From: Burkholderiaceae bacterium
GTDB lineage: Bacteria; Pseudomonadota; Gammaproteobacteria; Burkholderiales; Burkholderiaceae_C
Length of the DNA stretch: 64,000 nt
Direction of reading: 5' to 3'
Assembly (NCBI GenBank): GCA_019234815.1
Contig: JAFALA010000079.1
Coordinates: forward strand, 1-64,000
Each line of letters begins with the position of its first letter. Position 1 is the stretch's first letter. The notes under the pieces are model-generated. The model was not told where the DNA came from, made no database searches, and saw nothing but the letters and a program-made list of their open reading frames with translations. Made by a program: the position numbers and the translations under genes. Of the stretch, positions 8,064 through 16,100 are shown piece after piece.

Positions 8064-8777
8064 GTGAAGCTCTTCGACGCCCCCACACCCGACTACACCG
8101 CTGCGGTGGACGACGCCATCACGAGCCGGCATTCGATGCGCGCCTATCTGCCCAGGGAGGTTTCGCGCGCCGACCTGGAGGGCTTGCTCCAGGTGGCCGC
8201 GCGCGCGCCGTCGGGCACCAACACCCAGCCCTGGCAGGTGCATGTGCTGACGGGCGCCGCCAAGCAGCGACTGGCGGACCGCATCACCGACGCCTATCTG
8301 GACCCCGAGCAGCACGCGGAACACCATGAGGAGTACGCCTACTACCCGAGCGAGTGGGTCTCGCCCTACATCGACAGGCGCCGCAAGGTCGGTTGGGACC
8401 TGTATGGCCTGCTGGGCATCGGCAAGGCCGACAAGCTGCGCATGCAGGCCCAGCACGCGCGCAACTACCAGTTCTTCGATGCGCCCGTGGGCCTGATCTT
8501 CACCATCGACCGCGTGATGGAAAAGGGCAGCTGGCTGGACTACGGCATGTTCCTGCAGAACGTCATGGTGGCGGCGCGTGCTCGCGGCTTGCACACCTGC
8601 CCGCAGGCAGCCTTCACGCAGTTTCACAAGCTGATCGAAGAGGAGCTGCAGCTGAAGCCGGCGCAGATGGTGGTGTGCGGCATGGCGCTGGGCTATGCCG
8701 ACCCTGTCGCAGTCGAGAATTCGCTGGTGACCGAGCGCGCGCCCTTGCAGGATTTCGTGCGCTTCCTCGATCAATGA
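8064..8777 (+). CDS. Nitroreductase family FMN oxidoreductase
   Basis: 237 aa, GTG start at 8064 with GGAAGGA eight bases upstream. The FMN-binding N-terminus is SRHSMRAYLPREVSRADLEGLL followed by AARAPSGTNTQPWQVHVL (about residues 21-60), the classic nitroreductase signature; CGMALGYADP near the C-terminus closes the flavin site. Such enzymes reduce nitro compounds, quinones or enones with NAD(P)H; the physiological substrate is unknown. The next gene follows after 13 bases on the same strand. Confidence 0.88.
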   Translation: MKLFDAPTPDYTAAVDDAITSRHSMRAYLPREVSRADLEGLLQVAARAPSGTNTQPWQVHVLTGAAKQRLADRITDAYLDPEQHAEHHEEYAYYPSEWVSPYIDRRRKVGWDLYGLLGIGKADKLRMQAQHARNYQFFDAPVGLIFTIDRVMEKGSWLDYGMFLQNVMVAARARGLHTCPQAAFTQFHKLIEEELQLKPAQMVVCGMALGYADPVAVENSLVTERAPLQDFVRFLDQ

Positions 8778-8790
8778 ACTGGGCTGCACG

Positions 8791-9783
8791 ATGCCGCTCA
8801 AACCGCAAGTCCTGGTCGCCCGCAAGATCTTTCCGGACGTCGTCGCCCGCCTGCATGCGCATTTCGAGGTGCAGGAGCCGGCCGACGACGAGCCCCTGCC
8901 GCAGCCCGAGCTGATCCGTCGCCTGCAGGGCAAGCAGGGCCTGTTCGCCACCGGCACCGAACAGATCGACGCCGCCTTGCTGGATGCCTGTCCCGATCTG
9001 CGCGCGGTCTGCCTGATGACGGTGGGCTACAACAACGTCGACCTGGACGCCTGCACGGCGCGCGGCGTGATGGTCAGCAACGCCCCCGACGTCTTGACCG
9101 AGACCACCGCCGACTTCGGCTTTGCCCTGATGATGGCGGCCGCGCGCCGCATTGCCGAGGGCGAGCGCTTTCTGCGCCGCGGCGAATGGCGCCAGTGGTC
9201 GGTGGACCTGCTGGCGGGCAGCGATGTCCACGGCGCGACCCTGGGTATCCTGGGCATGGGGCGCATCGGCATGGCGATCGCGCGGCGCGGCGCGCTCGGT
9301 TTCGGCATGCCGGTGATCTATCACAACCGCAGCCGGCTCCCGGCGGAGCAGGAAGCGTCGGTGGACGCGCGCTGGGTCAGCAAGACCGAGCTCCTGCAGC
9401 AAGCCGACCATCTGGTGCTGGTCGTGCCTTATTCGGCCAGTTCGCACCATTTGATCCAGGCGCAGGACCTGGCCCTGATGAAGCGCAGCGCCACGCTGAC
9501 CAATATCGCGCGTGGCGGTGTCGTCGATGATGCCGCGCTGGCGCAGGCCTTGCGCCAGGGGGTGATCGCGGCGGCCGGACTGGACGTGTTCGAGGGCGAG
9601 CCGCAGGTGCATCCGGACCTGTTGGATCTGCCCAATGTGGTCTTGACGCCCCATATTGCCAGCGCCTCGCTGCCGACGCGCCGTGCCATGTGCAATCTGG
9701 CGGTCGACAACCTGATCGCGGCGTTGACGGGCCAGTCGCCGTCCACGCCGCTCAATCCGCAGGTGTTGACGGCACGGCGCTGA
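8791..9783 (+). CDS. D-isomer specific 2-hydroxyacid dehydrogenase (glyoxylate/hydroxypyruvate reductase type)
   Basis: 330 aa. Rossmann motif LGILGMGRIGMAIA (about residues 151-164). The catalytic triad is visible as Arg in NIARGGVVDD, Glu in DVFEGEPQ and His in TPHIASA. The overall length and the GxGxxG environment match GhrB-type reductases of glyoxylate or hydroxypyruvate; phosphoglycerate dehydrogenase is unlikely because no ACT domain is present. It follows the nitroreductase closely and probably shares its transcript. The 3' end overlaps the convergent RlmN-like gene by 32 bases. Confidence 0.88.
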   Translation: MPLKPQVLVARKIFPDVVARLHAHFEVQEPADDEPLPQPELIRRLQGKQGLFATGTEQIDAALLDACPDLRAVCLMTVGYNNVDLDACTARGVMVSNAPDVLTETTADFGFALMMAAARRIAEGERFLRRGEWRQWSVDLLAGSDVHGATLGILGMGRIGMAIARRGALGFGMPVIYHNRSRLPAEQEASVDARWVSKTELLQQADHLVLVVPYSASSHHLIQAQDLALMKRSATLTNIARGGVVDDAALAQALRQGVIAAAGLDVFEGEPQVHPDLLDLPNVVLTPHIASASLPTRRAMCNLAVDNLIAALTGQSPSTPLNPQVLTARR

Positions 9784-10804
9784 AACGCAGAGGTTGATAG
9801 GTCGGCTGCGGCTGGTGGCGCGCGCGGAGCTGTCCGCAGCCGCCGTCCACGTCCTGGCCGGCCGACTGGCGCAGCTTGGTCAGGATGCCGCGCTGGTGCA
9901 GGTGCCTGGCAATGGCGGCGGCTTTTTCCCAGCTGGGCCGCTTGAAGGGCAGCTCGGCCACGCTGTTGTAGGGGATCATGTTGAGCACCCCATAGCGGCC
10001 CTTGAGCAGTCGCACGATGCCGTCGAGCTCGTCGGGACCATCGTTGACGCCCTCGATCAAGGTCCACTGATATTGCACCGGGTAGGCACTGTGGCGGGCG
10101 TAACGTTCGCCGGCCTCGACCAATTCCTCGGGCGTGAGCCGCGGCGCGCGCGGCAGCAGTTCGTTACGCAGGTCTGCCTTGCTGGTGTGCAGCGACAGAG
10201 CCAGGGCCGGCTTGACAGGGCCTTGTGCCAGCCGTTCGAACGCACGCGGGTCGCCGACCGTGGAGAACACCAGGTTCTTGTGCCCGATGTTGCCGGCCGT
10301 GCCCAGCAGCTCGATCGCCTCCATCACGTTGTCCAGGTTGTGCGCGGGCTCGCCCATGCCCATGAAGACGACCTTCTTGACCGTCCGTTGTCGCCGGGCC
10401 AACGCTACCTGCGCAACGATCTCGGCGCTGCCGACCTGGCGCAGCAGGCCGCTGCGCCCCGTCATGCAGAACTGGCAGCCGACCGCGCAGCCCACCTGGG
10501 TGCTGACGCACAGGCCCTCGCGGGGCAGCAGCACGCTTTCCACAGTCTGGCCGTCGCGCAGGCCGATCAGCAGGCGGGCCGAGCCGTCCTCTGCGGGATG
10601 ATTCGACTGCAGCGTCACCAGGCCGGCCAGTTCGGCTTCGATATCTGGCAAAGCGTCGCGCAGGGCTTTGGGCAGGAAGTCCTGCAGGGCGCGGCGGCCA
10701 TGGTCTTGCGGCAGGGCCTGGCTCCACAGCCTCAGGACGCGGTGTTCGTGCTTGGGATTGGCACCGAGCGCGCGCAGGCGCTGGCGGATGTCTTCAATAC
10801 GCAT
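9752..10804 (-). CDS. RlmN/Cfr family radical SAM enzyme
   Basis: 350 aa from ATG at 10804 (MRIEDIRQRLRALG); the longer in-frame extension would cover the rmuC start and is rejected. Radical SAM cluster motif CAVGCQFC, SAM region FMGMGEPAHN, and both mechanistic cysteines of this family are present: one in GLCVSTQVGC and the methyl-carrying one in DVDGGCGQL. It should methylate C2 (or C8) of an adenine in 23S rRNA or tRNA. The sequence diverges from canonical housekeeping RlmN (for example MTGRSGLLRQVG after the cluster), so it may be a second paralogue; the rest of the genome is not visible. Confidence 0.8.
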   Translation of the reverse strand: MRIEDIRQRLRALGANPKHEHRVLRLWSQALPQDHGRRALQDFLPKALRDALPDIEAELAGLVTLQSNHPAEDGSARLLIGLRDGQTVESVLLPREGLCVSTQVGCAVGCQFCMTGRSGLLRQVGSAEIVAQVALARRQRTVKKVVFMGMGEPAHNLDNVMEAIELLGTAGNIGHKNLVFSTVGDPRAFERLAQGPVKPALALSLHTSKADLRNELLPRAPRLTPEELVEAGERYARHSAYPVQYQWTLIEGVNDGPDELDGIVRLLKGRYGVLNMIPYNSVAELPFKRPSWEKAAAIARHLHQRGILTKLRQSAGQDVDGGCGQLRARHQPQPTYQPLRFSAVPSTPAD

Positions 10805-10875
10805 GGCACGCCAGTGTAGGACGGACGTGCAGCATGACTCATGGCGCAACCGGCCCGCCCTGAGACAATCTGCGC

Positions 10876-12330
10876 ATGATGATGGAAATCCTGCTGATTC
10901 TGGTGCTGCTGGGCGTGGTCCTGGTGCTGGTGCTGCAATGGCGAGGGGCTGCGCAGTCCCGGGACGGCCTGGCACCGGCCCTCATGCCCCTGGTGCAGCA
11001 AAACGGCGAACGCCTGGAGCGTGAACTGCGCGATGAACTGAACCGCAGCGCCGCTGCAACGCGGCAAGAACTGCTGGCTGGGTTGGCGCAGTTCCAGCAG
11101 ACCTTGCTGAACCAGGGCAGCACGGCGGCGCGCAGCCAAGGCGAGCACATCGAGGCGTTCCGGCTTCAGTTGACGCAGTTGCAGCAGATGCTGGCGGCGC
11201 AGTCGCTGGCGGCGCGGGAAGCTCAGGACGCGGCGGCGCTGCGCAGCACGCAGGCGCAGACCGAGGCCTCGCAGCGCCTGTCCGATGCCTTGCGCGAGCA
11301 GATGCTGGCCTTGCAGACCAGCAACGAGCAGCGCCTGGCCGAAGTCCGGCACAGCGTCGAGCAGCGCCTGGGCGCCATCCAGCAGGACAACGAGAAGAAG
11401 CTTGAGCAGATGCGCGCCACGGTCGACGAAAAGTTGCACGCCACGCTCGAACAGCGCCTGGGCGAGAGCTTCAAGCAGGTGGCTGAGCGCCTGGAGCAGG
11501 TGCACAAGGGCCTGGGCGAGATGCAGAACCTGGCCCGCGACGTCGGTTCGCTCAACCGCGTGCTGACCAATGTGAAGACGCGCGGCATCTTCGGCGAGGT
11601 GCAGTTGGCGGGCCTGCTGGAGCAGGTCTTCACGCCGGAGCAGTTCGCCGCCAACGTGGAAACCGTACCCGGCAGCAATGCCCGGGTCGAGTTCGCGATC
11701 CGATTGCCCGGCCAGCGCGACGACGGCGCGCCGCTGTGGCTGCCCATAGACGCCAAGTTCCCGCGCGAAGACTACGAGCGCCTGCTGGAGGCGCAGGACC
11801 AGGCCGATGCCGCCGCCGCGGACGCGGCCGGCCGGGCCATCGAGGCGCGCCTGCGCCAGGAGGCTCGGACGATTCGCGAGAAATACGTGTCGCCGCCGCA
11901 CACGACCGACTTCGGCATCCTGTTCGTGCCGACCGAGGGGCTGTATGCCGAGGCGCTGCGCCGGCCCGGCCTGGTCGAGGCGCTGCAGCGCGAGCACAAG
12001 GTCATGCTGGTCGGCCCGACCACGCTCTTGGCGACGCTGACGAGTCTGCAGATGGGCTTTCGAACCCTGGCGCTGGAGAAGCGCTCGGCCGAGGTCTGGG
12101 AGGTACTGGGCGCCGTTAAGACCGAGTTCGGCAAGTTCGGCGAGGTCCTGGCCAAGACCAAGAAGAAGCTCGAGGAGGCCAGCAATACCATTGACGCTGC
12201 CGAGGTGAGAACCCGCGCGATGAGCCGCAAGCTCAAGGGCGTGGAGGCGCTGCCTGACGATGCGTCGCTGCGCCTGCTGTCGCTGGCGGATGGCGCGGGT
12301 GGTTCGGACGCCGAGGACGGCGAAGGATGA
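10876..12330 (+). CDS. rmuC: RmuC family DNA recombination protein
   Basis: 484 aa. An N-terminal membrane anchor (about residues 3-21, LLILVLLGVVLVLVLQW), a long coiled coil (about 35-220) and the RmuC nuclease-like domain with VKTRGIFGEVQLAGLLE, LPIDAKFPREDYERLL and VGPTTLLATLTSLQMGF. RmuC limits inversions at short repeats, probably by nuclease processing of aberrant DNA structures. Three consecutive ATGs begin the ORF. It is divergent from the RlmN-like gene and overlaps the downstream MFS gene by four bases (ATGA), so the two are translationally coupled. Confidence 0.9.
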   Translation: MMMEILLILVLLGVVLVLVLQWRGAAQSRDGLAPALMPLVQQNGERLERELRDELNRSAAATRQELLAGLAQFQQTLLNQGSTAARSQGEHIEAFRLQLTQLQQMLAAQSLAAREAQDAAALRSTQAQTEASQRLSDALREQMLALQTSNEQRLAEVRHSVEQRLGAIQQDNEKKLEQMRATVDEKLHATLEQRLGESFKQVAERLEQVHKGLGEMQNLARDVGSLNRVLTNVKTRGIFGEVQLAGLLEQVFTPEQFAANVETVPGSNARVEFAIRLPGQRDDGAPLWLPIDAKFPREDYERLLEAQDQADAAAADAAGRAIEARLRQEARTIREKYVSPPHTTDFGILFVPTEGLYAEALRRPGLVEALQREHKVMLVGPTTLLATLTSLQMGFRTLALEKRSAEVWEVLGAVKTEFGKFGEVLAKTKKKLEEASNTIDAAEVRTRAMSRKLKGVEALPDDASLRLLSLADGAGGSDAEDGEG

Positions 12331-13517
12331 GCGCCGGATCCGTGCGGGATTTCAGACAGTCACTGCCCTGGGTGATTGCCACCTTGATCGCCGTGCATGC
12401 TTGCATGGCCGTCACACGGGTCACAGCCAGCCTCTGGGTGCTCCACCATGGTTATGGCGAATGGACGGTGGGTGTGCTGCTGAGCCTGTTTGCCGTGGCG
12501 CCCATCGCCCTGTCGCTGTGGGCCGGCCAGGTGGCGGACCGCCATGGTTTCCACCTGCCCGTCGGTCTGGGCGTTTGCATGAGCCTGGTCGGTGCCGTGA
12601 TTGCGCTGCTGGGGTCGGGATTGGCGCCGATCGCCTTCAGCTGCCTGCTCAGCGGCGGCGGCCTGTGCATGTCGGCGGTGGCGATCCAGCGCGAAGCCGG
12701 GCATCTGGCGGAAGACGCCGCGGCCCTCAAGCGCGTCTTCAGTTGGGTGGCGCTGGGGCCGGCCTTGTCGAATTCGATTGCGCCCGTGGTCACCGGTGTG
12801 CTGATCGACCATCTGGGCTTCCATGCTGCCTTTGTATTCGCTGCCGTGCTGCCCTTGCTGGCCTGGCGGCTGGCTCTCAAGGTGCCGCGCGTCGGGGGCC
12901 AGTCGCTTCCCAGCGCTGCGGCGCCGGTCAAGGCCAAGCCGGCCTGGGACCTGCTGCGTCAGGCGCCGCTGCGCAATCTGCTGCTGGTCAATGTGGTGCT
13001 GTCGGCCTGCTGGGATTCCCACAGCTTCGTCGTGCCGGTGGTCGGGCACGCCAAGGGTTTGAGCGCTTCCAGCATCGGACTGGTGCTCGGCTCGTTCGCG
13101 GTGGCGGCAACCGTGGTCCGCCTGGCCATCGTGCGCTGGGCCCATCATCTCGATGAGCTCCAGGCCCTGCGCGGCGCCATGGTGCTGGCGGCGGCAATGC
13201 TGCTGGTCTATGCCTGGCTGCCCGGCACGGCCGGGCTGATGGCGGGTTCGGCGGTGCTCGGCTTGGCGCTGGGATCGGTGCAGCCGATGATCCTGGCCAC
13301 CTTGCACCAAGTGACGCCCAGCGACCGGCACGGCCAGGCCTTGGGCTTGCGCATGCTGATGGTCAATGCCGCCACGGCCAGCATGCCGATGGGATTTGGC
13401 GTGCTGGCCAGCGCCACCGTGGCGGCGGCGCCCATGTGGCTGATGGCCTCCTTGCTGATGCTGGCGCAATGGCCGGCCGCGCATGTGGCGCGTCAGCGGG
13501 GCCTGGAGCCGACCTGA
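12327..13517 (+). CDS. MFS transporter
   Basis: 396 aa with about 12 hydrophobic segments. The loop 2-3 signature appears as WAGQVADRHGFHLPVG (about residues 70-85). No recognisable substrate motif; the family includes efflux and uptake carriers. The ATGA overlap with rmuC is probably a fixed local arrangement rather than functional coupling. Its 3' end overlaps the convergent hydrolase gene by 25 bases. Confidence 0.85.
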   Translation: MSAGSVRDFRQSLPWVIATLIAVHACMAVTRVTASLWVLHHGYGEWTVGVLLSLFAVAPIALSLWAGQVADRHGFHLPVGLGVCMSLVGAVIALLGSGLAPIAFSCLLSGGGLCMSAVAIQREAGHLAEDAAALKRVFSWVALGPALSNSIAPVVTGVLIDHLGFHAAFVFAAVLPLLAWRLALKVPRVGGQSLPSAAAPVKAKPAWDLLRQAPLRNLLLVNVVLSACWDSHSFVVPVVGHAKGLSASSIGLVLGSFAVAATVVRLAIVRWAHHLDELQALRGAMVLAAAMLLVYAWLPGTAGLMAGSAVLGLALGSVQPMILATLHQVTPSDRHGQALGLRMLMVNAATASMPMGFGVLASATVAAAPMWLMASLLMLAQWPAAHVARQRGLEPT

Positions 13518-14707
13518 GCGGCGTTCTGGTGCGCGCCGCTGCCCAGCGAGCGGACTTCGCAGATCAGCTGGGCGTGGTCGCCGTAGTCCAGCGCCTGGAC
13601 CAAGGTGCAGCCTATCCACCCTTTGCTGCCCAGCGGCGGCACGGCCTGGGTTGGGAGGGTGGGCATCCGCTCGAAGAGATGGAGGATGAAATCCTCGCAA
13701 GTACGCAAGACGAGATGGCTTGGCGCGGCCTTGACGATGCTGACCATCAGCATCAACGGCGTCTGCGACACCAAGGCGAAATCGGTGGCGTTCAGCGCCT
13801 GGACCTGGTGCCCGGCGTCCGGCACGCCAATGACCGCGACGCCGTGCCGTTGCGGCCCCAGCAATTGCTGCAGCGCTTGAGGGCTGACCTCGGAGGCCCG
13901 CCCCTGCGAGCGGAAAAAATGCTGCAGATGCGCATTGACCGAGTCGGCATGGCTCAGGCACATCATGTGACGCCCCTGAGGCAGCACCCGCACCGTGCTG
14001 CCCGGCACCAGGCGAGCCATCGCATGGGCCATCCTGGGCGTGGAGTTTGGATCCAGCTCACCGGTCATGAACAGGGTGGGCACCCTGAGCGCGCCCAGGC
14101 GCTCGGCGTGCGCGGCGTCGCAATGGGCGAAGAGTTCGTAGCTGCGCCGGAATCCGACCGGATGCACCTCGTCCAGCGCCTGTCGGATCCATTTGGCGGC
14201 GGCGAGGTCATGGCCGGACATCGGATGGTTGAACCAGCGCGCCAGCGTGGCCGTCAGCGCAGCCTGTCCGCCAATGTCGGATCGGGTCTGGACGCGCGCC
14301 ATGGCCGCGCGCCGCTGCGCCGCGCTGCGTTCGAACACCGGGCACAGCGCGCTGACGCTCAAGCAGCGCTTGGGGTGGCTCAGGGCAAATTCCAGCGCGA
14401 TCATGGCGCCAAGCGAGTGGCCGACCAGATGGGCCTGGTAGATGCCCAATTCATTCATGAGCTCGGCCAGTTGCCGTGCGTAGTCGCAAAGGCGCGGATG
14501 TTCAGGGGGCAGCGTGCTGCGTCCGTGCCCCAGGATGTCGTATGCCAGGACTTGGTAGTGGCGCGCCAGGGGGATTGTCTGTGCCAGCCAGATCGATTTG
14601 TTCATGCCGACGGCGTGAATGAAAATCAGCGTCGTGCCCTGGCCCTGGAGGGTGTAGCTGCTGCCCTGGCTGCTGATGTGTTCGGGTACGGGCGTGGATC
14701 TGGACAA
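13493..14707 (-). CDS. Alpha/beta hydrolase fused to a flavin-reductase-like domain
   Basis: 404 aa in one uninterrupted frame. Residues 1-268 form an alpha/beta hydrolase: oxyanion region IHAVGMNKSIW, nucleophile elbow GHSLG (S98), acid in GELDP (D219) and His in GRHMM (H247). Residues about 272-390 (SEVSPQALQQLLGPQRHGVA, TDFALVSQTPLMLMVSIVK, WIGCTLVQALDYGDHAQLI) read as a divergent flavin-reductase-like FMN-binding split barrel. The hydrolase half resembles enol-lactonase and C-C hydrolase enzymes of aromatic catabolism. A fusion suggests hydrolysis and flavin chemistry on one substrate, but the second domain is weak and could be only a structural relic. Confidence 0.7.
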   Translation of the reverse strand: MSRSTPVPEHISSQGSSYTLQGQGTTLIFIHAVGMNKSIWLAQTIPLARHYQVLAYDILGHGRSTLPPEHPRLCDYARQLAELMNELGIYQAHLVGHSLGAMIALEFALSHPKRCLSVSALCPVFERSAAQRRAAMARVQTRSDIGGQAALTATLARWFNHPMSGHDLAAAKWIRQALDEVHPVGFRRSYELFAHCDAAHAERLGALRVPTLFMTGELDPNSTPRMAHAMARLVPGSTVRVLPQGRHMMCLSHADSVNAHLQHFFRSQGRASEVSPQALQQLLGPQRHGVAVIGVPDAGHQVQALNATDFALVSQTPLMLMVSIVKAAPSHLVLRTCEDFILHLFERMPTLPTQAVPPLGSKGWIGCTLVQALDYGDHAQLICEVRSLGSGAHQNAAQVGSRPR

Positions 14708-14900
14708 GGCTTACAACCGGGGCGTGGATGAAGGACAGCTTGGCAACGCAGGCGCTCGAAATAATTTGCACAATGTAGTCAGGCTGGCCGGACACTTGTG
14801 CGGAGAAATGCTTGCAATGTGCGCTTGCCAACAGCGTCATTCGTGGGCCCGCTAAGCTGCGGCCTTGTCAAACCAGCAAACAACAAAGAGGCGAATCACC

Positions 14901-16100
14901 ATGGACATGCTGCGAGAAATCAAGCGCATCAATGCAGGCCGCGATCCTGAGCGCCTGGCCATGAAGTACGCCAAGATGCGCAGCGATCCCTTTGTGTTCC
15001 TGCGCGGCAGCTGCCACCTGTTCTACGACCGGCTGTCCCGTCGCGGCATCTTCAAGTCGGCACCCCTGACCTGGGTGTGCGGCGATCTGCATTTGGAGAA
15101 TTTCGGCAGCTACAAGGGCGACAACCGCCTGCCGTATTTCGACCTGAACGATTTTGACGAAGCGGCGCTGGCGCCGGCAACCTGGGAGTTGGTGCGCCTG
15201 CTCACCAGTTTGTGGGCAGGCGCGCAGAGCCTGGGCGCCGATGAAGCGGAGTGCGTGACGCTGTGCCAGGCCTATGTCGAGGCCTATGCCGACGCGCTGG
15301 CTTCGGGCAAGGCTTATTGGTTGGAGCCGCAGACGGCGCACGGCCCGATCGGCAGCTTGCTGAACAGCCTGCGCGACCGGCAGCGCGTCGACTTTCTCAA
15401 TTCACGCTCGGTGCTCAAGCGGCGCACGCGCCAGTTGAAGCTGGACGGCAAGCATGCCTTGCCCGTCACGGCCGCGCAGCGTTCGCAGGTGGAGACGTTC
15501 ATGGTGCACTTTGCCGCCGCGCAGCCCGACCCCGCGTTTTACGAGGTGCTGGATGTCGCGCGCCGCATTGCGGGCACCGGCAGCCTGGGGTTAGACCGTT
15601 ACGTGATGCTGGTGCGCGGCAAGGGTTCGCCGGACGGCAACTACTTGCTCGACCTCAAGCAGGCCGCGCCGTCGTCGCTGGTGCCGCACCTGAAGGTGGA
15701 GCAGCCGCGCTGGAAGTCCGAGGCGCACCGGGTGGTGTCCCTGCAGCGCCGCATGCAGGCGGTGTCCATGGCGTTCCTGCAGCCTGTCATGCTGGGTCAG
15801 CGAGGCTTCATCCTGCGCGGGCTGCAGCCTTCGGAGGATCGCGTGACCCTGGATCGCGCGCACCGCTCGGCCGAGGGCCTGAAGAGCGTCCTCACGACCA
15901 TGGGCCGTCTGACCGCGTGGGCGCAGTTGCGCAGCTCTGGGCGCGAGGGCTCGGCCATTGCCGACGAGCTGATCGATTTCGGCCACCGTCGCAAATGGCG
16001 CGCCAAGCTGCTGGACGCCGCGCGTGATTGCGCGAAGCAGTTGGATGCCGACGCGACCTGCTTCGCCCAGGCCTACGACGACGGGGTGTTCAATGTCTGA
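14901..16100 (+). CDS. DUF2252 family protein (kinase-like fold)
   Basis: 399 aa from ATG at 14901 (MDMLREIKRINAGRDPERLA), preceded by AAAGAGGCG; a TTG 12 codons earlier is possible. Characteristic DUF2252 segments: MRSDPFVFLRGSCHLFYDRL, a strong WVCGDLHLENFGSY motif, YFDLNDFDEAALAP, and LDLKQAAPSSL. The HGDLHLxNF / FDxNDFD pair resembles the catalytic and metal-binding loops of aminoglycoside-phosphotransferase-type kinases. Substrate is unknown for the family. The last eight bases overlap the SulP transporter start, implying coupled translation. Confidence 0.8.
   Translation: MDMLREIKRINAGRDPERLAMKYAKMRSDPFVFLRGSCHLFYDRLSRRGIFKSAPLTWVCGDLHLENFGSYKGDNRLPYFDLNDFDEAALAPATWELVRLLTSLWAGAQSLGADEAECVTLCQAYVEAYADALASGKAYWLEPQTAHGPIGSLLNSLRDRQRVDFLNSRSVLKRRTRQLKLDGKHALPVTAAQRSQVETFMVHFAAAQPDPAFYEVLDVARRIAGTGSLGLDRYVMLVRGKGSPDGNYLLDLKQAAPSSLVPHLKVEQPRWKSEAHRVVSLQRRMQAVSMAFLQPVMLGQRGFILRGLQPSEDRVTLDRAHRSAEGLKSVLTTMGRLTAWAQLRSSGREGSAIADELIDFGHRRKWRAKLLDAARDCAKQLDADATCFAQAYDDGVFNV

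Noticed and set aside
12360-13961. 533-residue antisense frame over the MFS gene
   Set aside because: Repetitive shadow without domain; the MFS transporter on the plus strand is clear.
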